A stretch of DNA of 64,000 nucleotides from Knoellia sinensis KCTC 19936 (GTDB taxonomy: Bacteria; Actinomycetota; Actinomycetes; Actinomycetales; Dermatophilaceae): positions 1 to 64,000 of the forward strand of contig NZ_AVPJ01000002.1 in NCBI RefSeq assembly GCF_000768705.1, given 5' to 3'. Within the stretch, counting starts at the first letter, position 1, and every line of letters begins with the position of its first letter. Positions 60,144 to 64,000 of the stretch are shown here, one piece after another. A model generated the notes under the pieces. The model saw nothing but the letters and a program-made list of their open reading frames with translations. It was not told the DNA's origin and searched no databases. The translations under genes were made by a program, and so were the position numbers.

Positions 60144-61952
60144 GTGGCAGAAGCGCACACATCGGGGCAAGGCCCTCATCCGCGACCTCAGGTCCAGGCC
60201 CCGTCACGGCAGCATGCTCACACCACAGAACGCGCTCCCTTCCGCGAAGTGGTGCGCCGCAACCGCTATGTCATCCTCCTGACCGTCATCGCGACGGTGC
60301 CCGTGCTGGCAGCCTTCCTCAAGGCCGTCGCGCACGGGTGGTGGCCCGATGGTGACGACGCCATCCTGGGGATGAAGGTCGCCGACGTCTTCAGCAGTCA
60401 TCCGCCGACGATGGGTATGCGCTCCACATCCGGCAATGCCGACCCGAGCCTCGCATCGCATCATCCGGGACCGATGGCGATGTATCTCCTCGCCATCCCT
60501 GCAGGCCTCTTCGGATTCCACCCCATCGGGTTGCTGCTGGGTTCGGCACTGACGCACATCGCGCTGATCGTCGGTGTCGTCATCGTGGCCCGCCGCCGTG
60601 GTGGCATGACGTGGGTGCTCATGGCACTCACCGCCGTCCTGGTCATCCAGTGGGCCGTGGGTCCGGAGGCCCTGTTCCGACCACTCAATCCGTATCCGGC
60701 CTCCATCGGGGTCTTCCTCCTGCTCCTGCTCACGTGGAGCCTCGTCGTCGGAGACACGGCCTGCGCCTGGGGTTTCGTGCTCGTCGCGAGCCTCGTGGCC
60801 CAGGCCAACCTCGCCTTCCTTCCCCTGGTCGTGGCACTGACGCTCCTCGTCGTCGTGACCGCACTGCTCCGGAGGCGGCGAAGCCCGTCGCGAGGGTCGA
60901 TCTGGGCAGGGCTGGGACTGGGGCGTGGCGCAAGCCGCACGAGCAGGCTCGCCGCCGGGGCGCTCGTCCTGTGCTGGCTTCCGCCGCTCGTGGAAATGGT
61001 GACGTACCGCAAGAGCAATCCCCTCCAGGTCGCCAGCTACATCTTCTCGGGTGTCGACAAGGACCAGATGGGTTGGGCTTCTGCCCTCAAGGCGTTCCTT
61101 CCGCAGTTGGTCCCGTTCCCCGGTGGGTTCTCCAGCGCCAACAATGCGCTCATCGAGCGCTCGGGACTGTGGGTGGTGTTGGGGCTCGTCGTCGTGGCGA
61201 TGCTCGCGGGGCTGGCGGTGCCTGCCGCCGAGCAGCTGCCGGGTTGGGACTCACCGCACCGTATGGCCGCCGTGGTGGCGTTGGTTGCCCTCGTGCTCGT
61301 GGGGTGGTCCTTCGCATCGGCGCCCACGAGTGTCGTGGGGGTCCCGTTCTACTGGCTGCTTCCGATCTGGGGGTGTGTGACGTTCGCCTGGCTCGTGCTC
61401 GGCTCGGCAGTCTTCCGGGCCGCCCGTCACATCGCGTCCGCGCGGCGCGGTCGCGCGGCGGCCCCGGCGGCTCCTGCTGCGGCTGTTCCTGCGCGCGGAG
61501 TCAGTGTGGTCCTGCTGGGCATCCTCGCGATCGTGGCGACGCAATCACCGGTCGTGCTGACCTGGCGGGACGAGCCCGGAAGGAAGGCTTCGGCGATCGT
61601 CGCCGAGGAATACAGCTCGCACACCCCACCACCGCACCCCGTGCGGGTCACCTCCGGTGGCGGATGGGTGGCCTGGGCGAGCGTCGCACCGGCGATCGCC
61701 TATCAGCTGCGTGCGCGGGGCTACGACGTGTACTCGATGACCGACTGGCCCCTGCCCGAGGACGTGTCCTTCCGTCACGCCACCAAGGCACCGACGAACT
61801 CCTCCCAGATCTTCGTTCGTGAGAAGGCCGCGAACGGGCAGTGGGTCGGCGAGCCCGACGGCTCCGGGTGGCGGCTGCTCGGCACGGTGGAGGGCAAGCC
61901 CGTCACGGGTCAGGGCGAACTGGAGGTCTATCTGCGCGAGCCCGGTTGGTGA
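60144..61952 (+). CDS. multi-pass membrane protein, GT-C glycosyltransferase-like
   Basis: The 602-aa protein has a Pro/His-rich cytoplasmic tail of about 40 residues, then ten or more hydrophobic segments (about residues 45-65, 115-135, 140-158, 162-180, 205-225, 232-248, 275-295, 350-370, 385-405 and 420-450), and a C-terminal soluble domain of about 130 residues. The first loop has WWPDGDDAILGMKVADVF with two acidic residues and HHPGPMAMYLLAIP, in the style of GT-C glycosyltransferases, but the call is not secure. GTG 60144 has a Shine-Dalgarno AGAAGGA. The frame stays open upstream to 59430 against bpa and should not be used. Confidence 0.6.
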   Translation: MAEAHTSGQGPHPRPQVQAPSRQHAHTTERAPFREVVRRNRYVILLTVIATVPVLAAFLKAVAHGWWPDGDDAILGMKVADVFSSHPPTMGMRSTSGNADPSLASHHPGPMAMYLLAIPAGLFGFHPIGLLLGSALTHIALIVGVVIVARRRGGMTWVLMALTAVLVIQWAVGPEALFRPLNPYPASIGVFLLLLLTWSLVVGDTACAWGFVLVASLVAQANLAFLPLVVALTLLVVVTALLRRRRSPSRGSIWAGLGLGRGASRTSRLAAGALVLCWLPPLVEMVTYRKSNPLQVASYIFSGVDKDQMGWASALKAFLPQLVPFPGGFSSANNALIERSGLWVVLGLVVVAMLAGLAVPAAEQLPGWDSPHRMAAVVALVALVLVGWSFASAPTSVVGVPFYWLLPIWGCVTFAWLVLGSAVFRAARHIASARRGRAAAPAAPAAAVPARGVSVVLLGILAIVATQSPVVLTWRDEPGRKASAIVAEEYSSHTPPPHPVRVTSGGGWVAWASVAPAIAYQLRARGYDVYSMTDWPLPEDVSFRHATKAPTNSSQIFVREKAANGQWVGEPDGSGWRLLGTVEGKPVTGQGELEVYLREPGW

Positions 61953-61980
61953 CGCACCTGCGCCATCCGGCGAGCGGCAC

Positions 61981-62556
61981 TCAGGCGGGCGGGGTCCACG
62001 ACGGGTCGCGCCCGATGAATCCGACGAGCTTGTCGGTGATGTCGGCGCTGGTCGGGACGGGCACCCGCGGACCGTACTGACCCGACTGCCGCAGCATCTC
62101 GTCGTATTGCTCCATCCCGCTGAAGAGCTCGTTCGCGAACTCCTCGTCCATCCGATCCGGCTGACCGGTCGCCCGCGCGAGATCCCAGGTGTGCATGAAG
62201 ACGTCGGCCGTGTAGAACTGGTCGATCGCCTGCGGCAGCGGCACGTCGCCCATGTGGCGATTGCTCAGCACCTTGCCCTCCGACTCCGGGTCGTCGAGGA
62301 TCGCCTGCACCGCGTCCGCATGGGCTGTCCACGCCCCCACCGGGTCGTCGTCGACGCTCGGCCCCTGCGGCAGCCGGATGCCTGCCCCGGCCTCGAGGAA
62401 CCCCGCGAACCACTCGACGAGGTGCCGCACGACATCGCGTGCGGTCCACTCCTCGACGGGCGACGGCACGTCCCAGTCGCTCACCCCTCGCACACGCTCG
62501 GTGAAGGTGCCCGCGATGGCGCGGTGACGTCCGGCTGGGTCTGTCGGCAACGGCAT
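61981..62556 (-). CDS. TIGR03086/maleylpyruvate isomerase-like metal-binding protein
   Basis: The 191-aa protein has the DinB-like four-helix MDMPI fold: TERVRGVSDWDVPSPVEEWTARDVVRHLVEWFAGF at the start, with the metal histidine in VVRHLVEW, and FYTADVFMHTWDLARATGQPDRM with a second histidine. The TIGR03086 group is one of several actinobacterial maleylpyruvate isomerase N-domain families; mycothiol-dependent activity is common but unproven here. CAGACT at 62563-62568 lies 6 nt before ATG 62556. It is close to the FtsX-like gene upstream. Confidence 0.8.
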   Translation of the reverse strand: MPLPTDPAGRHRAIAGTFTERVRGVSDWDVPSPVEEWTARDVVRHLVEWFAGFLEAGAGIRLPQGPSVDDDPVGAWTAHADAVQAILDDPESEGKVLSNRHMGDVPLPQAIDQFYTADVFMHTWDLARATGQPDRMDEEFANELFSGMEQYDEMLRQSGQYGPRVPVPTSADITDKLVGFIGRDPSWTPPA

Positions 62557-62586
62557 ACGAGAAGTCTGTCAGCGATGTCCGACAGA

Positions 62587-64000
62587 TCACGCCGTTCGGT
62601 GGGTCGCGTCCGGAGCCTTCCGTATGCCGGCCGCAGCCAGTCCCGCTGCGACCGCCGGGACCGCGATGGCGAACCCGAGCAGGACGAGCCACGGGAACAC
62701 GAGGACGGGGTCACCGAACTTCTCCATGCCCGTGAGCGGATCCCACGTCCGCGCGGTGAGCGGGTAGGCCAAGGCGATTCCGGGGACGATGCCGACGGCG
62801 ATGCCAAGCACCGCCCCGATGAGGCAGAGCACGAACGCCTGCGCTGCCGCCATGATGCGGCGAGTGCCGCGGCCTGAGCCGAGAGCGGCAAGCGTCGCCT
62901 GGTCGTTCTCCTGCTCAGCCAGCGTGAGCGCCGTCGAGGTCAGGGTGATGACCAGGAGCAGGAGGGTGAAGATCCCGAGGAGGACGGCGATGATCGGGCC
63001 CAGTTCGGAGACGAAGCCACGCTCGGTGACGAGGTAGACCTCGTCGGCAACCCCGAACCCGAGCTGGTCGGACAGGTCCTGGGAGATCGGGCCGGCGGGG
63101 TCGAACATCGTCAACTGGTGGGTTCGTACCGGCCAGCCCTGTGCATTCGCCGTCTCGAGGGTGCCGAGCAGACTGGAGTTCAACAGCGCGCCGAGAGTCG
63201 ATTCCGTGAGCTCGACCTCGATGGCCGGGATGCTCTCGGTCCGGATGTCACGCAGATCGGCCGAGGGGTCGACGATTTCGTTCTCCGCCGGGTCGACCGT
63301 CTGGCTCGCGGTCATGACGCTGATGGTGCCGTCGGTGAGCATGCTGGGTGACCCCGGGGGGCGCGCAACGACCACCGCACCGTCGAGTACGGCGGGGATG
63401 GCAGCGGTCTGGCCGATCGCGGTGAGGCGACGGCGCATCTCGTCCGGCGCCACGAAGTTCATCGATGAGCCGGTGCCGGAGACGCCATGCGTGCCGATCC
63501 GTTGACACGGCGGGCTCTGCACGCTCTCTGTCCAGTTGAACCCGACGTCGAAGACCGTCTGCTTCGCCGTGCATCCCGGAGGCACGACGTTGACTGCCTT
63601 GACGTCGTAGGGCTTGGTCGGCGGGACCGGGTTCACTGAGTTCATCATCGGGTCGCCCGAGTCGATGGCCGCCACCGGTGAGACGACCAAACCGGGGCGG
63701 ATTGCGCGGAAGTCCGCACTGATGCGTTCGACAGCTGCGGCGTCGAGGTTCGTCCCTCCAGCGAAGACCGTCGTGTCCCCGGGGAGGTTCTGCGCGACGT
63801 ACTCGCGGCGGCTCTGCTCCTCGTCGCTGCCGCTCGCGATGAGGGTCATCGTGAGAACGGCGACCCCGGCGAGGATGGCCGCGATGGCCGGGACGCTGCG
63901 GGTGCGCTGGCGACCGGCGTCGCGGGTGGCCATGCGGAGCGAGACGGGGAGGCGAGAACTGATCCGCGCGATGCCCACGAGGATCACCGGCGACAGCATC
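62587..64000 (-). CDS. FtsX-like ABC permease, C-terminal part (5' end cut by window)
   Basis: The visible 471 residues are the second half of an FtsX/MacB-type permease. It starts with ARISSRLPVSLRMATRDAGRQRTRSVPAIAAILAGVAVL, the junction before a membrane segment, then a large extracytoplasmic domain (about residues 50-335) and three C-terminal membrane segments (about 338-360, 385-415 and 435-460) with LAEQENDQATLAALGSGRGTRRIMAAAQAF between the first two. The protein continues off the right edge on its 5' side. With an ATPase it would form an exporter or regulate cell-wall hydrolases. The stop is at 62587-62589. Confidence 0.8.
   Translation of the reverse strand, partial: MLSPVILVGIARISSRLPVSLRMATRDAGRQRTRSVPAIAAILAGVAVLTMTLIASGSDEEQSRREYVAQNLPGDTTVFAGGTNLDAAAVERISADFRAIRPGLVVSPVAAIDSGDPMMNSVNPVPPTKPYDVKAVNVVPPGCTAKQTVFDVGFNWTESVQSPPCQRIGTHGVSGTGSSMNFVAPDEMRRRLTAIGQTAAIPAVLDGAVVVARPPGSPSMLTDGTISVMTASQTVDPAENEIVDPSADLRDIRTESIPAIEVELTESTLGALLNSSLLGTLETANAQGWPVRTHQLTMFDPAGPISQDLSDQLGFGVADEVYLVTERGFVSELGPIIAVLLGIFTLLLLVITLTSTALTLAEQENDQATLAALGSGRGTRRIMAAAQAFVLCLIGAVLGIAVGIVPGIALAYPLTARTWDPLTGMEKFGDPVLVFPWLVLLGFAIAVPAVAAGLAAAGIRKAPDATHRTA

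Overview
This 64 kb window is chromosomal DNA of a high-GC actinobacterium. The supporting signs are very high G+C at third codon positions, frequent GTG starts, the bacterial proteasome activator Bpa with its GQYL tail, a SARP-type regulator, an acyl-ACP desaturase, glutamine-dependent NAD synthetase and an ECF41 sigma factor. The overall gene set looks like Micrococcales, possibly Intrasporangiaceae; that family-level guess is an inference. I see no rRNA, tRNA, insertion sequence, prophage or CRISPR array. The window reads as core or persistent chromosome rather than an island.

Layout. 75-4563: a CbiX-like protein, a VOC protein, a tandem-GNAT/HAD operon and fumarase. 4796-11046: LuxR-type regulator, DUF5990 protein, a GlgB-like GH13 enzyme, a class III aminotransferase, thioredoxin and an SGNH esterase. 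11199-16494: a 57-aa protein divergent from a LysR regulator, a PadR/membrane-protein pair, DUF952, PPOX and GNAT proteins, and a secreted endonuclease. 16677-24342: an ABC transporter, an ECF41 module (AhpD-like protein plus sigma factor, with a matching promoter), a TetR/YhgE-like pair and an MMPL transporter. 24390-33743: a 1114-aa SARP-ATPase regulator, NadE, DinB, a lipoprotein, a quinone oxidoreductase and a small secreted protein. 33876-39086: a LysG-like regulator, an MFS exporter, and a crotonase with a molybdopterin oxidoreductase. 39220-43853: a five-gene operon (acyl-CoA dehydrogenase, SDR, APH-type kinase, histidine phosphatase, SDR) that matches the split form of eukaryotic ACAD10/11 and bacterial Lva proteins, so it probably degrades 4-hydroxyacyl-CoAs. 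44021-51678: GNAT/YhhN/saccharopine-reductase operon, GlgC-like protein, ABC-F protein, methionine aminopeptidase and a sucrase/ferredoxin-like protein. 51774-64000: a TerB-like protein, a DUF998-metallophosphoesterase fusion, HAD phosphatase, FAD dehydrogenase, desaturase, BNR-repeat protein, Bpa, a GT-C-like membrane protein, an MDMPI-type protein and a partial FtsX-like permease.

Three signals run through the whole window. First, the octamer GTATGCCG/CGGCATAC occurs about 50 times, far above a composition estimate of 2-3, in genes and between them and on both strands. Second, most first genes of transcription units have a TAnnnT (or NAnnnT) box ending 6-7 nt before the start codon and no Shine-Dalgarno sequence, which is the signature of leaderless transcription; one divergent pair (54374-54395) has overlapping, mirror-image -10 boxes. 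Third, gene ends are followed by long near-perfect palindromes without U-tracts, and several fall into families repeated within the window.
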